This document shows, one piece after another, positions 1 through 8,538 of a DNA stretch of 54,434 nucleotides. How positions within the stretch are numbered: the stretch's first letter is position 1; every line of letters starts with the position of its first letter. The notes beneath the pieces are model-generated. The model searched no databases and was not told the DNA's origin. It worked only from the letters and a program-made list of their open reading frames with translations. A program made the position numbers and the translations under genes. This DNA is from an uncultured Opitutia bacterium (GTDB taxonomy: Bacteria; Verrucomicrobiota; Verrucomicrobiia; Opitutales; Opitutaceae): positions 1 through 54,434 of the forward strand of contig CAIJFT010000332.1 of NCBI GenBank assembly GCA_903820035.1, written 5' to 3'.

Positions 1-1
1 C

Positions 2-3000
2 TCCCGGTCCGCCTGGTCGGGTTACGTGGAGTCGATGCTACCCTACGTGGATCGCGGCGTAATCGGCCTGGGTTATGCCCAGCGGATGCCCCGCGCCGAA
101 CTCGATGCGGCGGAGGCGCGACTCCGCGCGGGGGATGAGGCGAATGTCACCGTGGAGCGGGACGGCACCGCCCCGGATGTTTTTCTGGTTACGCACATCG
201 CACCCCTCGCCCGCAACGGAGGGGCGCTCGGCATGGACCTCGGCTCCGAAACCACGCGCCGGTTCGCGGCGGAGCAGGCGATGCTTTCCGGCGGGGCTGC
301 GATCACGGGGCGAATCGCGTTGATCGACGGTAACAGAAAAGTGCCGGGATGCCTGCTGATTTTGCCCGTTTACCGCTCCGGGGTTCCGGCGGGCGACGCG
401 GCGGCTCGGGAACGGGCGTTGCAGGGGTGGGTGTATGCCGCGCTGCAGGTGGACTTGATGCTGCGGGCGGTGATGCCGGTGGCGGAAGGTTTGCTGGACA
501 TGGAGGTTTTCGACGGCGACCAAGCGAATGGCGAGACGATGCTGTTCGATTCGGACTCCACGCTCAACATGGGCGATGCCCAATGGCGGGGTGACGACCT
601 GAACGGGGCGGGCCGCTTTGCGGAGACGATCAAACTTTCCCGGCACGGCCGCACCTGGTTGCTGCGCCTGCGCACCACGCCGGAATTTTTGCCGGGTACG
701 TTCGGGTGGTTGGATTCGTTCATGCCCAGCGGCGGAATTCTCGCGACCCTTTTGGCCGCGGCGCTGATGTGGATTCTCGTCAATTCGCGGCGGAGCGCGC
801 TGAAATATGCGGCTGACATGACGGCGAGCCTGCGGCGGGCCGAGGCCGAATCCCGCCGGCTGGCGCTCGTGGCGAGTCGGACGTCCAATATTGTGATCGT
901 GGCCGATGCCGACTGGCGCATCGAGTGGGTCAACGAGAGCTTTTCGCGGGTGTATGGCTATACCTTGGACGAGGTGCGAGGCCGGAGGCCCGCCGAGGTG
1001 TTGTCCGGTCCGGAGTCCGATCCGGTGGCCCAGACGGCGATGGCTCAGGCCGCGACCGACGTGGGGTCGTATCAGGGGGAGATCCGGAATTATGCCAAGT
1101 CGGGTGAGGTGCACTGGGTACGCGTCGACAACCAGCCGATCAAGGGCGAGGACGGCGTCGCCACGGGCTTTATTGCCATCCAGGTCGAGGTCACGGAGCA
1201 GCGCCGGATTCAGGAGGAGATCGCCCGGCAAGAGGCCGAGTTCCGCTTCATTTTCGAGGTGCTGCCGATCGGCGTTTCCTGGAAAAAAACTGCGCCGGAC
1301 GGGACGGTTACACGCCTCGTCAACGACGCGCACCTGCGCCTCTGCGGCCTCACGAGGGCGGAGATCGACGAGCCCGATGCGTTTGCCCGGGTGAGTATTC
1401 CCGAGGAATACGCCCAGCAGCAAAAGTTGCAGGCGCGTCTGGCTGCCGGGGAGATTCCCCAGTTTTCGATGGAGAAGCGCTACCGCCACCGCGACGGCCG
1501 GCTGGTCTGGGCGATGCTCACGGTGCAGCGCAAGCAGGTCTCGGGTTACGGCTACGAAGACCTTTCGACGTTTGTCGACATCACCGAGCGCAAGCAGGCC
1601 GAGGAGCGGTTGGCGCAGGAACAGACGCGTTTCCGCTCCATCTTCGAACTGGTCCCGGTCGGTCTGTCGTGGTTCATCGTCGGCCGGCAAGCGGAGACGC
1701 ACATAGTAAACACTGCGTTCGCGCGGATCACCGGTGTTCCGCTGGAGCGCTGTCGGGAAATCGAACTTTACGCGACGGCCACGCACCCCGAGGACCGGTC
1801 GCGGCACGAGGCCTTGCACCTGCGCGTGCAACGCGGGGAGATCGACCGCTTCGGACTCGAGCAGCGTTACGTCCATGTCGGCGGTCGCGAGCTCTGGGTC
1901 GTGATCAACACCCAGGTGTTCACTGATCCGGTCACGCAGCTGCGCCACCAGATTTCCTCGGTGGTCGACATCACCGAACTGAAGCGGCAGGCGCGCGAGC
2001 TGAGTTCAGCCAAGGAGGCTGCGGAATCGGCCAATCTGGCGAAGGGGCAGTTCCTCGCGATGATGAGCCATGAAATCCGCACGCCGATGAATGGCGTGAT
2101 CGGCATGACGTCGCTGCTGCACGATTCGCCGCTCACCCGTGACCAGCGTGATTTTGTCGACACCATCCGGGCGAGCGGCGACGCGCTACTTACGATCATC
2201 AACGACATCCTCGACTTCTCAAAGATCGAGTCGGGTAAATTTGAGTTGGAGCATATCCCGTTTGCGGTGCGCGACTGCATCGATGGCGTGCTGGATCTGC
2301 TGGTGCCCAAGTGCGACGAGAAGGGTATCCAGCTCCTCTACGAGGTGGCCGATACGGTGCCCCACGCGGTCCGCGGCGACCCCACCCGGTTGCGGCAGAT
2401 CCTCGTGAACCTGCTGGGCAACGCCGTCAAATTCACCGAAAAGGGCGAGGTGTTCCTGGCCGTGCGCGCGGAGGCCCTGCCGGATGGTCGCTTGGAGCTC
2501 GCGTTCTCGGTGCGCGACACCGGCATCGGGATTCCGAACGAGGCGATGAGCCGGCTCTTCCAGTCTTTCTCGCAGGTCGATGCCTCGACCACCCGGCGGT
2601 TCGGCGGTACCGGCCTCGGCCTGGTGATCAGCCAGCGGCTAGCGGAGATGATGGGGGGGAAACTAGGGGTGGAGAGCGAGGTCGGTAAGGGTTCGACCTT
2701 TTACTTCGGCGTGGTGGTGACGCCGCTCGGGGTGCAGCTTCGCGATTGGATTCCGCCGGTGAAGGGCAACCTGGGCGGTCACTCCCTGCTTGTCGTCGAG
2801 GACCACCCGACCAAGCGGCAGATCCTGCTCCAACTGGCGTCGGCCTGGGGCATGAAGGCGCAGGCCGTCTGCTCCGGCTCCGAGGTGCTGGCCCAATTGA
2901 GCGATCACGGTCCCTACGATATCTGCCTCCTCGGCGTCGATTTGTCCGAGGGGGAAGCGGTGGCGCTGCTGGACGAGATGAAAAAGTTGATCACACCGGT

Positions 3001-3583
3001 CGTCATGCCGATCGTCCGCCTCGTGAGCGCCGAGGGGCGGAACGTGCTGACGGATCCGGCGGCCTACGCCGCCGTGTTGTCCAAGCCGGCAAAACCGGAG
3101 GAGCTGCTCACTGCGTTTGCCGGCCTGTTCAAGGGCGAATCACACGTGCACCGCGCCATATCGAGCCATCCGTTTACCCCGCGGCCCGCGCAGGAGCGGC
3201 CGGAGCGGATGCTCCTGGCGGAGGATAATGCGGTCAATCAACGCGTCGCGCTGCTGATGCTGGGCAAGCTCGGCTTTCGGCCGGATGTCGCCGCCAACGG
3301 GCTCGAAGTCATGGCCGCCTTGGAGCGGCAGAAATACGATATTATCCTGATGGATGTACAGATGCCGGAATTGGACGGCATCGAGACCACGCGGGCGATC
3401 ATCGCGAAGTGGCCGGATCGCAAGGACCGTCCCCGCATCATCGCGATCACCGCCAATGCGATGATCGGCGACCGCGAGGCCTGCCTCGCCGCGGGGATGG
3501 ACGAGTATGTCAGCAAGCCGATGAAGACCATCGAGCTTTCGACGGCCATCGAACGGGTGAAGACGTCGCTGCCGTTGCAGTGA
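2..3583 (+). CDS. Hybrid sensor histidine kinase (CHASE-PAS-PAS-PAS-HisKA-HATPase-REC-REC), 5' end cut by window
   Basis: Membrane-bound hybrid two-component kinase. The frame is open to the window edge, so the true start lies upstream. Counting from the GTG at 26, residues 1-200 resemble an extracytoplasmic CHASE sensor, residues 236-253 are a membrane segment, and three PAS/PAC units follow at about 275-395, 404-530 and 537-660. The HisKA motif MSHEIRTPMNG carries the phospho-accepting His near 682. An HATPase_c domain with DTGIGI and GTGLGL boxes follows. The last receiver has the usual ED pair and LMDVQMPELDG, with phospho-Asp near 1110. The first receiver (about 920-1040) reads YDICLLGVDL, putting Gly970 where the Asp should be, so it is probably a pseudo-receiver. 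No HPt domain or separate response regulator gene is visible nearby. Architecture is certain; the ligand is unknown. Confidence 0.95.
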   Translation, partial: SRSAWSGYVESMLPYVDRGVIGLGYAQRMPRAELDAAEARLRAGDEANVTVERDGTAPDVFLVTHIAPLARNGGALGMDLGSETTRRFAAEQAMLSGGAAITGRIALIDGNRKVPGCLLILPVYRSGVPAGDAAARERALQGWVYAALQVDLMLRAVMPVAEGLLDMEVFDGDQANGETMLFDSDSTLNMGDAQWRGDDLNGAGRFAETIKLSRHGRTWLLRLRTTPEFLPGTFGWLDSFMPSGGILATLLAAALMWILVNSRRSALKYAADMTASLRRAEAESRRLALVASRTSNIVIVADADWRIEWVNESFSRVYGYTLDEVRGRRPAEVLSGPESDPVAQTAMAQAATDVGSYQGEIRNYAKSGEVHWVRVDNQPIKGEDGVATGFIAIQVEVTEQRRIQEEIARQEAEFRFIFEVLPIGVSWKKTAPDGTVTRLVNDAHLRLCGLTRAEIDEPDAFARVSIPEEYAQQQKLQARLAAGEIPQFSMEKRYRHRDGRLVWAMLTVQRKQVSGYGYEDLSTFVDITERKQAEERLAQEQTRFRSIFELVPVGLSWFIVGRQAETHIVNTAFARITGVPLERCREIELYATATHPEDRSRHEALHLRVQRGEIDRFGLEQRYVHVGGRELWVVINTQVFTDPVTQLRHQISSVVDITELKRQARELSSAKEAAESANLAKGQFLAMMSHEIRTPMNGVIGMTSLLHDSPLTRDQRDFVDTIRASGDALLTIINDILDFSKIESGKFELEHIPFAVRDCIDGVLDLLVPKCDEKGIQLLYEVADTVPHAVRGDPTRLRQILVNLLGNAVKFTEKGEVFLAVRAEALPDGRLELAFSVRDTGIGIPNEAMSRLFQSFSQVDASTTRRFGGTGLGLVISQRLAEMMGGKLGVESEVGKGSTFYFGVVVTPLGVQLRDWIPPVKGNLGGHSLLVVEDHPTKRQILLQLASAWGMKAQAVCSGSEVLAQLSDHGPYDICLLGVDLSEGEAVALLDEMKKLITPVVMPIVRLVSAEGRNVLTDPAAYAAVLSKPAKPEELLTAFAGLFKGESHVHRAISSHPFTPRPAQERPERMLLAEDNAVNQRVALLMLGKLGFRPDVAANGLEVMAALERQKYDIILMDVQMPELDGIETTRAIIAKWPDRKDRPRIIAITANAMIGDREACLAAGMDEYVSKPMKTIELSTAIERVKTSLPLQ

Positions 3584-3670
3584 CCTCGCGGCGGAACGCG
3601 TTTCCCCTCCGGGCCGGCGCCGCGACCGCCGCGGTCTCCGCCAGAGGAGGCGCGGGACAAGCCCCGCCGC

Positions 3671-4741
3671 CTACGCTGGTTTCTGCTGGGGGCGCGCCGG
3701 GGCCGCCGAGCCTTCGACTTGCGCGGCGACCTGACGCCAGAGTGCCTCGGCCTTCTCCGTGACGATTGCTCGGCACTTGTTGATCTCCGCCTCGCGGGCG
3801 ACGCGGTTTTCCTCGGCGATCTTGGCGAGGTCGTCGAGGTTGTAGAGAAACACGTTTTCGATACTGGCGACCGCGGGATCGACATCGCGCGGCAGCGCCT
3901 GGTCGATGAAAAAGAGCGGGCGGGCGGGGCGCTGCTGCATCGCGGCGAGCGTGGCGCTGATTGAAACCACGATCTCCGGGGCCGATGTCGCGCACACCAC
4001 GATGTCGTATTCCGCGAGGCGCGCCTCGCGCTGTTCGAAGGGCATCGCGCTCGCGCCGAGGGCCGTCGCAAGTTCCATTGCGCGTTCGAAACGGCGGCTG
4101 GCCACCGTCAGGGCGGCGGCGCCTCGGCTCTGGAAGGCCTTGGCGGTCTTCTCCCCGATTTCACCTGCGCCGAGCAGCAGGATCCGGGTGTCGGAAAGTC
4201 CGCCGAAAATCGTCTGTGCGAGCTCGACCGCGACGTTGGCCACGCTGACCTGACCCTCGGTGATCGCCGTGTTGGTGCGCACGTGCTTTGCGGCCTGGAA
4301 GCCCTTTTGGAAAACCCGGTTTAACACCGGGCCCGTCGAGCCGTGCGCCTGCGCCGCAGCGTAGGCCTCCTTCACCTGGCCGAAGATTTCCGTTTCCCCG
4401 AGCATCTGGGAGTCGAGCCCCGAGGAAACCTCCAGTAGATGGCGCACGACGTCGCGGTTGCGGAGGTCGAGCCGGATCTTCGCGAATTCGGCCGCGTCGA
4501 AACGCTGGCGGGCGCAAAACGCCGCGCTCACCAAGGCCGCCGCCTCGGCGTTGTCGGCTACGCCGTAGAACTCGACGCGGTTGCAGGTGTTGAGCACCGC
4601 GAACTCCCGCAGGCCGCTGATCGCGGCAAACTCGGCTTTCAATGCGGCCGCACCCTCGGCGCTGAGCGAGAGCTTCTCGCGCACCGCCAACGGCGCGCGG
4701 TGGTGCGTGGCGCCGATGACAAAGAGCCCGCTGCCGCTCAT
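3671..4741 (-). CDS. hemA: Glutamyl-tRNA reductase
   Basis: Reduces glutamyl-tRNA(Glu) to glutamate-1-semialdehyde with NADPH, the first committed step of C5-pathway tetrapyrrole synthesis, in the cytoplasm. The 356-residue protein starts with GATHHRAPLAVREKL and has the catalytic-cysteine motif VLNTCNRVEFY (Cys53). The substrate-binding segment GLDSQMLGETEIFGQVK and the NADPH loop LLLGAGEIG follow. At 356 residues it is shorter than the ~420 usual for the family, so the C-terminal dimerisation helix appears reduced. The ATG at 4741 overlaps the stop of the upstream hemX-like gene by 4 bp (ATGA), which fixes the start and suggests translational coupling. It converges on the kinase gene across an 87-bp gap in which I see no T-tract terminator. 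Confidence 0.95.
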   Translation of the reverse strand: MSGSGLFVIGATHHRAPLAVREKLSLSAEGAAALKAEFAAISGLREFAVLNTCNRVEFYGVADNAEAAALVSAAFCARQRFDAAEFAKIRLDLRNRDVVRHLLEVSSGLDSQMLGETEIFGQVKEAYAAAQAHGSTGPVLNRVFQKGFQAAKHVRTNTAITEGQVSVANVAVELAQTIFGGLSDTRILLLGAGEIGEKTAKAFQSRGAAALTVASRRFERAMELATALGASAMPFEQREARLAEYDIVVCATSAPEIVVSISATLAAMQQRPARPLFFIDQALPRDVDPAVASIENVFLYNLDDLAKIAEENRVAREAEINKCRAIVTEKAEALWRQVAAQVEGSAAPARPQQKPA

Positions 4742-5583
4742 GGCGTGCGTTTCTCCTCTTTCGGGACGGCGGTGTGGCGGCTCCGGTCTACCGGCCCGAG
4801 GGAAAGGAGGGCGGCGGCGAACAACGCCAGGCAGGTCCAGGCGAACCGGCTCGAAAGCAGCCGGCCGCGGAGCCGGAGTCCGAAAGTCACGACGTACGCC
4901 AGCCAGATGGCGACGGTCACCAGCAGCTTGGTCACATTCACCGACGAAAGGTCCTTGAGCCAGTACACCGAGCCGACGGCAAGCGAGACGGCGAGGACCG
5001 TGGCGCCGGCCCCGAGCAGCCGCACACCGATGTGGTCGAGGTCGCGGATCGAGGGTAGGAAGGAGAACCAGCCGCCGAGCTGCTTCGATTTGAGCGAATG
5101 GATGCGAAGGATGAACATCACCGACGTCAGTGCCAGCAGCGCGAATACGCCGTAGCTGAAGACGGCCAGCGCGGCGTGCAGTTCGATCCAGGGGTTATTG
5201 CCGAAAATCCGCGCGCGCTGCCCGCCGTCCCAGTGCGGAATCGCCAGTGAGGCGAGCGTGAGGGTCGCGGCGAGCGACGACGTGAAATAACCGAGGAGAC
5301 TCTTGCGAAACGTCACGCCGACGACGAGGTAGAGCGTGATCGCGGACCACGCGGTGAACTGGTAGATCTCGAACTGATTACCGAGGGGGCAACCACCCAC
5401 GATCCGTCCGCGCGCACTCAGCCCGGCGAGTTGCAGCGCGTAGCCGAGTGCGATCAGGATGTAGGTGGCGCCGCTGGCGGGGCGCCCGCGCTTCACCAGC
5501 ATGAAGGTGCCGAGGCCGAAGCCCGCGAAATAGAAGCCTGCGGCCAGCCAGAGCCAGGTGCGATCGGTCAGTGCGGCTAACAT
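4738..5583 (-). CDS. HemX/CcsA-family cytochrome c assembly membrane protein
   Basis: Integral membrane protein of 281 residues with about eight hydrophobic helices. It resembles the HemX/CcsA (cytochrome C assembly) family: CPLGNQFEIYQF in an early loop and WIELHAALAVFSYGVF in a central helix with a conserved histidine. I do not see the tryptophan-rich WWD haem motif of true CcsA/CcmC proteins. HemX is therefore the better match. In Bacillus, HemX adjoins hemA and modulates glutamyl-tRNA reductase level. Here the gene precedes hemA on the same strand with a 4-bp overlap, the same pairing. The start ATG at 5583 is the first Met before the hydrophobic region (MLAALTDRTWLWLAAG). Family assignment is firm; exact role is inferred from the neighbour. 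Confidence 0.85.
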   Translation of the reverse strand: MLAALTDRTWLWLAAGFYFAGFGLGTFMLVKRGRPASGATYILIALGYALQLAGLSARGRIVGGCPLGNQFEIYQFTAWSAITLYLVVGVTFRKSLLGYFTSSLAATLTLASLAIPHWDGGQRARIFGNNPWIELHAALAVFSYGVFALLALTSVMFILRIHSLKSKQLGGWFSFLPSIRDLDHIGVRLLGAGATVLAVSLAVGSVYWLKDLSSVNVTKLLVTVAIWLAYVVTFGLRLRGRLLSSRFAWTCLALFAAALLSLGPVDRSRHTAVPKEEKRTP

Positions 5584-5679
5584 GAAGGGGGGACGTTACG
5601 TGGCGCCGGGCAAGGGGCAAGTCCGGGGCTTGGGTGGGGGCGACGGCGGGAGCGGCACTGGGCCGCGATCGGGATGCCG

Positions 5680-5699
5680 CCCTGCGCGTCAGCGCAGGG
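5680..5699. repeat. Palindrome of the CCCTGCGC / GCGCAGGG type
   Basis: Perfect 8-bp stem CCCTGCGC / GCGCAGGG with a GTCA loop, in the spacer between the hemX-like gene start and the SGNH hydrolase stop. The same half-element appears at 18944-18963 and as full double elements near 21.6, 47.7 and 48.8 kb. No T-tract follows, so it is not a typical intrinsic terminator. Confidence 0.6.
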
Positions 5700-5749
5700 A
5701 AGATTTCCGAAGGGCAAAGGCCGCGGCGCTCACGCGCGGGCGACGCCGC

Positions 5750-6403
5750 TCAGCGTTTCAGCTGCGCCGCGACGATCGGCTTCCACAGGGCGTAGCCGGC
5801 CTCGTTCATGTGCAGCATGTCCTTGACGAATAACTCGGGCCGCGGATTTCCGGTCGCGTCCAGCATCACCGGATAAATGTCGGCGAACGCGAGGCGCGGG
5901 TCGGCTTTGCAGGTGGCGGCAATCCGTTCGTTCGCGGCGACGATCTTGTCCTTCAGTTTCCAGCGCGCCGGGCTCGGCTTGATCGCAATGTACACGATGC
6001 GCGCGGCGGGCAGGGCGGCGTGGATTTTAGCGCAGAAGGTTTCGAAATCGGCGTGCACTTTTTCCGGCGTCTTGCCCAGGCTCAGGTCGTTATCCCCGGC
6101 GTAGAGCACCACGACGCTCGGGTGCAGCGGGACCACGAGGCGTTCGGCGTAGAACGCGCTGTCGCCGAGTTCGGAACCGCCGAACCCGCGGTTGAGGACA
6201 TTTAATCCGGGGAAATCCTGCTTGAGGCTCGTCCACTTTACGATCGTCGAGCTGCCGACGAACACGATGCCGTCGCGGGTCGGGGGCTGGGCCAGGTCGG
6301 CCTGGACGAATTTATCGATGGCCGCCGTCCATTTTTCCGGGGCGGCCCAGAGCGTAGCGGTGGTTAACGCGAGGGCGCTGATTAAGAGGCGGCGGAGCAG
6401 CAT
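5750..6403 (-). CDS. Exported SGNH/GDSL-type hydrolase
   Basis: Serine esterase/lipase-like hydrolase of 217 residues. An N-terminal signal peptide (MLLRRLLISALALTTATLWA) predicts export. The four SGNH blocks are visible: IVFVGSSTIVKW with the nucleophile in GSS (Ser52; Ser replaces the Asp of GDS), NRGFGGSEL (block II Gly), VLYAGDNDL (block III Asn) and DMLHMNEAGY (block V Asp-x-x-His near 195-198). The start at 6403 was chosen because it begins the signal peptide; the frame stays open further upstream but there it runs into the divergent gene at 6512. Substrate is unknown; an acyl or acetyl group on a carbohydrate is plausible for this subfamily. It is divergent from the TMTC-like gene. Confidence 0.9.
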   Translation of the reverse strand: MLLRRLLISALALTTATLWAAPEKWTAAIDKFVQADLAQPPTRDGIVFVGSSTIVKWTSLKQDFPGLNVLNRGFGGSELGDSAFYAERLVVPLHPSVVVLYAGDNDLSLGKTPEKVHADFETFCAKIHAALPAARIVYIAIKPSPARWKLKDKIVAANERIAATCKADPRLAFADIYPVMLDATGNPRPELFVKDMLHMNEAGYALWKPIVAAQLKR

Positions 6404-6511
6404 GCGCGAAAGTGAAGGACGGGTTTCCGTGCCGGGGCAATGCGGGAGCACCGCGGGGCGGCGTTTTGTCGTTGCGCGCGGGCGGGGCGCCACCGGCAAT
6501 CGCGCTGCGTC

Positions 6512-8287
6512 ATGGCCCGTTCTCTTCGCCTCCCGCCGGCCCTGTTGCCGGCAAACCAGCGGCGTGTGCCGGAGTGGTGCCGCGGGGCGGGGCTGTTTGG
6601 CGTGACGCTGCTGGCCTACCTGCCGGCGTTGTCGGCCGGTTTCATCTGGAACGACAGCGATTATGTGACGGCCCCGGCGTTGCAGTCGTTCGCGGGCTTC
6701 TGGCGCATCTGGTTCGAACTCGGCGCGACAGAGCAATATTACCCGCTCCTGCACAGCGCATTTTGGCTCGAACACCGTTGGTGGGGTGACGTGCCGTTCG
6801 GCTACCACCTCCTCAATGTGCTGCTGCACTCCGGCGCGGCGGTCGTATTGGCGGCCGTCCTACGCCGTTTGGCCGTGCCCGGGGCGTGGTTGGCGGCCTT
6901 CGGCTTTGCGCTGCACCCGGTCGCCGTGGAGTCGGTCGCGTGGGTTTCGGAGCAAAAGAACACCTTGTCGTTGTTGTTCTACCTCGGGGCCGCGTGGTTT
7001 TTCCTGCGGTTCGACGCGGAACGGCGTGCGCGGGACTACGTCGCGGCGACGCTGCTCTTCGGCTGTGCGCTGCTGACCAAGTCGGTCACCGCGACCCTGC
7101 CGGCGGCCCTGCTGGTGGTGGCCTGGTGGCGGCGCGGTCGAATCGAATGGCGCGGGGATGTGCGTCCGCTGCTCCCGTGGCTCGGGCTCGGGGCGGCGAT
7201 GGGCCTCGTGTCGGCCTGGGTGGAGCGCGTGTACATCGGCGCGCACGGGGCCGAGTTCGAACTCGATTTTCTGCAGCGCACCCTGCTCGCCGGCCGCGGA
7301 GCGTGGTTTTATGCCGGGAAACTGCTCTGGCCCGCCGAGCTCATTTTTATTTATCCGCGTTGGACGGTGGCGGCGGCGGAGGCGTGGCAATGGATTTTTC
7401 CCGCCGGCGTGGTCCTCCTCCTCGGCCTGCTCTGGCGGCTGAGGACCTGGTCGCGGGCCCCGTTGGCGGCGGCGCTTTTCTTCGGTGGTTCACTCGTGCC
7501 GACCCTCGGCTTTTTCAACGTATACGCGTTTGTATTCTCGTTTGTGGCGGACCACTGGCAGTACCTGCCGGCGATCGGGCCCGTCGCGCTGGCCGCCGCG
7601 GGGCTTATGCTCGGGCTCCAGCGAGTGGGAGCGTCGGCCGGGCTCCGGTGTGGTTTGCCGGTGGTCGTGGTCGCCGCGCTCGGGGTTTTGACGTTTCAGC
7701 AGTGCCGCGACTATGCGGATCTGCGGACGTTCTACGCTGCGACGCTGGCGCGCAATCCCGCGGCTTGGATGGCGCACCACAATCTCGGCAATCTTTTGCG
7801 CGAGGCCGGAGAGTTGCCGGCGGCGCGGGCCCATTTCGAGGCGGCGTTGCGGGTGCGGCCGGATCTGTTCAAGGCGCACAACAACCTCGGTAGCGTGTTG
7901 CGCGACCTGAAGGACCTCCCGGCGGCGCGGGCGCACTACGAGCAGGCGTTGGTGATCAAGCCCGACTACCACGAGGCGCACAATAACCTCGGCAGCCTGC
8001 TGCGCGAGCAACGCGACCTGCCGGCGGCACTCCGGCACTTGTTCACCGCAGTGCGGCTGGAGCCCACCTCGGGTGACGCGCGCAACAACCTCGGGATGGC
8101 GTTGCGGGATGCTGGGCGCCCGAGGGAGGCCCTGGTGCAGTTTGAGCGCGTCGTGCGCGAGCAGCCCGCGATGGCCGCGGCGCGCTTGAATCTTGCGCTG
8201 ACGCTTTCGCTGCTCGGGCGCATGCCGGAAGCGATGGCGCATTACCGGGAAGCCCGCCGCCTGAACCCGGCGTTGCCGGAATTGTAG
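6512..8287 (+). CDS. TMTC-like polytopic membrane protein with C-terminal TPR repeats (5 TPRs)
   Basis: 591-residue inner-membrane protein. The N-terminal ~410 residues form many hydrophobic helices and carry family signatures: an acidic FIWNDSDYV loop after helix 1, FALHPVAVESVAWVSEQKN, and FFNVYAFVFSFVADHWQYLP. Five TPR units fill residues ~414-591, with NLG-x3-L and AHYEQAL cores. The layout matches TMTC-type proteins, which in animals are protein O-mannosyltransferases; a bacterial lipid-linked sugar transferase role is inference. The start ATG at 6512 is taken because it directly precedes the first helix; upstream codons have no protein-like character. A paralogue at 19084 has the same order with 11 TPRs. 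The stop codon overlaps a palindromic repeat. Confidence 0.85.
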   Translation: MARSLRLPPALLPANQRRVPEWCRGAGLFGVTLLAYLPALSAGFIWNDSDYVTAPALQSFAGFWRIWFELGATEQYYPLLHSAFWLEHRWWGDVPFGYHLLNVLLHSGAAVVLAAVLRRLAVPGAWLAAFGFALHPVAVESVAWVSEQKNTLSLLFYLGAAWFFLRFDAERRARDYVAATLLFGCALLTKSVTATLPAALLVVAWWRRGRIEWRGDVRPLLPWLGLGAAMGLVSAWVERVYIGAHGAEFELDFLQRTLLAGRGAWFYAGKLLWPAELIFIYPRWTVAAAEAWQWIFPAGVVLLLGLLWRLRTWSRAPLAAALFFGGSLVPTLGFFNVYAFVFSFVADHWQYLPAIGPVALAAAGLMLGLQRVGASAGLRCGLPVVVVAALGVLTFQQCRDYADLRTFYAATLARNPAAWMAHHNLGNLLREAGELPAARAHFEAALRVRPDLFKAHNNLGSVLRDLKDLPAARAHYEQALVIKPDYHEAHNNLGSLLREQRDLPAALRHLFTAVRLEPTSGDARNNLGMALRDAGRPREALVQFERVVREQPAMAAARLNLALTLSLLGRMPEAMAHYREARRLNPALPEL

Positions 8288-8360
8288 CCGCGTTGGAGCG
8301 CTGCGACAGCGTGGTGCTTTCGCCTGACCACGTCTTCGCCTCCGGCTCCAACGCGGCGAC
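8284..8360 (+). repeat. Dispersed double-stem palindromic element, family 1, copy A
   Basis: Perfect 13-bp inverted repeat GCCGCGTTGGAGC (8287-8299) / GCTCCAACGCGGC (8345-8357), enclosing an internal segment like the CGTGGTC...GACCACG stem seen in copy C. The TAG stop of the upstream gene (8285-8287) lies in its first bases. Related copies: 11635-11711 (minus), 45998-46070 (plus), 48941-49018 (minus) and a divergent one at 37501-37566 (minus). Confidence 0.8.
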
Positions 8361-8538
8361 GGAATGCCGCGGTTCGTCCCGGGGAGTGGGTCGACGCGTT
8401 TGCGCGCGCCGAACGCGCCACCTGCGCTCGCGAGCGGGTTGCCTTTCGGAACTTGGAATCGCAGCCCCAAGATATGGTTCATATTACACAACCGATGCGC
8501 AGTCGGGCGGGAACGTGCGTGGCACACTCAGGGTCTCT

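Noticed and set aside
38-1948. Long minus-strand open frame of 636 codons opposite the histidine kinase
   Set aside because: It is Arg/His-rich with no recognisable domain and lies wholly opposite a clear multi-domain kinase; a G+C-rich shadow frame.
8284-8360. CRISPR array
   Set aside because: Repeat copies are isolated, tens of bases to tens of kilobases apart and in both orientations, with no regular spacers or cas genes.
8293-8538. In-frame upstream extension of receptor 1
   Set aside because: Encodes translated repeat sequence; the ATG at 8539 opens a proper signal peptide.
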